Shown here piece after piece: positions 63,562 to 64,000 of a DNA stretch of 64,000 nucleotides. Source of the DNA: Helicobacter typhlonius (GTDB taxonomy: Bacteria; Campylobacterota; Campylobacteria; Campylobacterales; Helicobacteraceae); the NCBI RefSeq assembly GCF_001460635.1, contig NZ_LN907858.1:1488001-1552000 (forward strand), read 5' to 3'. The notes beneath the pieces are model-generated. The model had not been told where the DNA came from. It saw nothing but the letters and a program-made list of their open reading frames with translations, and made no database searches. The stretch's first letter is position 1. The number at the start of each line of letters is the position of its first letter. The position numbers were made by a program, and so were the translations under genes.

Positions 63562-64000
63562 TAATCTAGCAAAAGCTGCCTTTTTAAGCATTCCACTTTT
63601 GGCTATAAGTTGGATTTTTAGTGGCTTTATAGTGCTTATCATCAATAAAGTTCCTATAGCAAAACTGATTCAAGTATGGCATTTAAATTTTATTTATGAA
63701 GCCATAGATAAAGGCTATCCAAATGCGTGGCTATCACTTATAATAGCAATTGTTTTAAGTGTGCTTATGTTAGTGTCGGCAATTGTCTTTATGCAACAAA
63801 AAGAGAGTTTGCACGGTGAAGCAAGATTTGCTAATATCAATGAGATTCGTAAAGCTGGGCTTTTTGGCGATAAAAACAATAATGTTAAGCGCGGCATTAT
63901 TATTGGTAAGTATGGTGATAAGTTTTTGAAATTTGGCGGAGCGCAGTTTGTCGCGCTTGGTGCGCCTACACGAAGCGGAAAAGGTGTAGGGATTGTCATT
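63551..64000 (+). CDS. virD4: VirD4-type coupling protein, N-terminal part (cut by window edge)
   Basis: 150 residues are visible. Two membrane helices (AAFLSIPLLAISWIFSGFIVLII and AWLSLIIAIVLSVLMLVSAIVFM) precede HGEARFANINEIRKAGLF and the Walker A VALGAPTRSGKGVGIVI, the typical start of the TraG/VirD4 coupling ATPase. It recruits the relaxosome DNA to the channel. The gene runs beyond the right edge. Confidence 0.92.
   Translation, partial: MKDNNLAKAAFLSIPLLAISWIFSGFIVLIINKVPIAKLIQVWHLNFIYEAIDKGYPNAWLSLIIAIVLSVLMLVSAIVFMQQKESLHGEARFANINEIRKAGLFGDKNNNVKRGIIIGKYGDKFLKFGGAQFVALGAPTRSGKGVGIVI

Larger units (their letters stand above)
45051..64000 (+). mobile_element. integrative and conjugative element, left part (continues beyond the window)
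   Basis: The boundary is the 3' end of tRNA-Ser. From there the gene content changes: tyrosine integrase, repressor, AlpA-like regulator, phage-like and replication genes, toxin locus, exclusion lipoproteins and a complete virB operon, with lower GC than the flank. VirD4 is cut by the window edge; no relaxase, origin of transfer or right attachment site is seen. The damaged integrase suggests the element may be fixed in this genome. Right limit unknown. Confidence 0.85.

Noticed and set aside
1-64000. CRISPR array
   Set aside because: No run of regularly spaced short direct repeats was seen. The Cas2-like fold of the VapD-type gene does not indicate a CRISPR locus; no other cas gene is present.

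Overview
The window looks like chromosome from an enterohepatic Helicobacter (Campylobacterota). The evidence is low GC, futalosine-type menaquinone synthesis (MqnD), Helicobacter/Campylobacter flagellar parts (FlgM, PflB, an HP0958-type zinc-ribbon protein), the peptidoglycan shape endopeptidase Csd3, a PgbA-type protein, and gene orders that match my memory of H. pylori (mqnD-recA-eno-ftsB-like-AMIN-aroK; csd3-NUDIX-pgbA-glcD; rluA-waaA-HP0958-nif3). I cannot name the species from sequence alone.

Bases 1-45050 are core chromosome. In order: sugar-nucleotide genes (Gfo/Idh dehydrogenase, DegT aminotransferase); the aroK/AMIN/ftsB-like/eno/recA block facing mqnD; an LTA-synthase-like transferase broken at a G12 tract; thiE-like, atpB, lptG-like, pth, rplY and gltA; several unknown and envelope genes; flgK-flgN-flgM; csd3 to glcD; an FkbM methyltransferase broken at a G11 tract; rluA, waaA, the HP0958-like gene and nif3; ugd and fdxA; a wecA-like gene with a 429-bp exact inverted partial copy and a broken recombinase between the two; pflB-serS; tatB-tatC-queA-rsmG; and tRNA-Ser(GGA).

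From the tRNA-Ser 3' end to the right edge lies the left part of an integrative and conjugative element. It has a tyrosine integrase with an in-frame TGA; an XRE/S24-type repressor with a 20-bp palindromic operator facing an AlpA-like gene; a phage-like accessory and replication module (methyltransferase, YopX, RepA-like ATPase); a duplicated VapD-type toxin locus; two exclusion-type lipoproteins; a serine recombinase inside 23-bp inverted repeats; and a conjugation operon (virB2, fused virB3-B4, virB5, B6, B7, B8, B9, B10, B11, two coiled-coil proteins, and virD4 cut by the edge). No relaxase or right attachment site is in the window.

The most notable structure is at 52966-53678. A serine recombinase gene and its -10 box sit between two identical 23-bp inverted repeats, exactly between the leftward exclusion-lipoprotein operon and the rightward virB operon. 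As assembled, the recombinase is read toward the lipoproteins; inversion would read it toward virB2. The repeats also carry the -35 box, so the promoter would be rebuilt in either orientation. This suggests a self-contained DNA switch between surface exclusion and conjugation. The architecture is visible; the function is inference. The core contains further variable loci: two G-tract genes, both out of frame as assembled, and the wecA inverted repeat.
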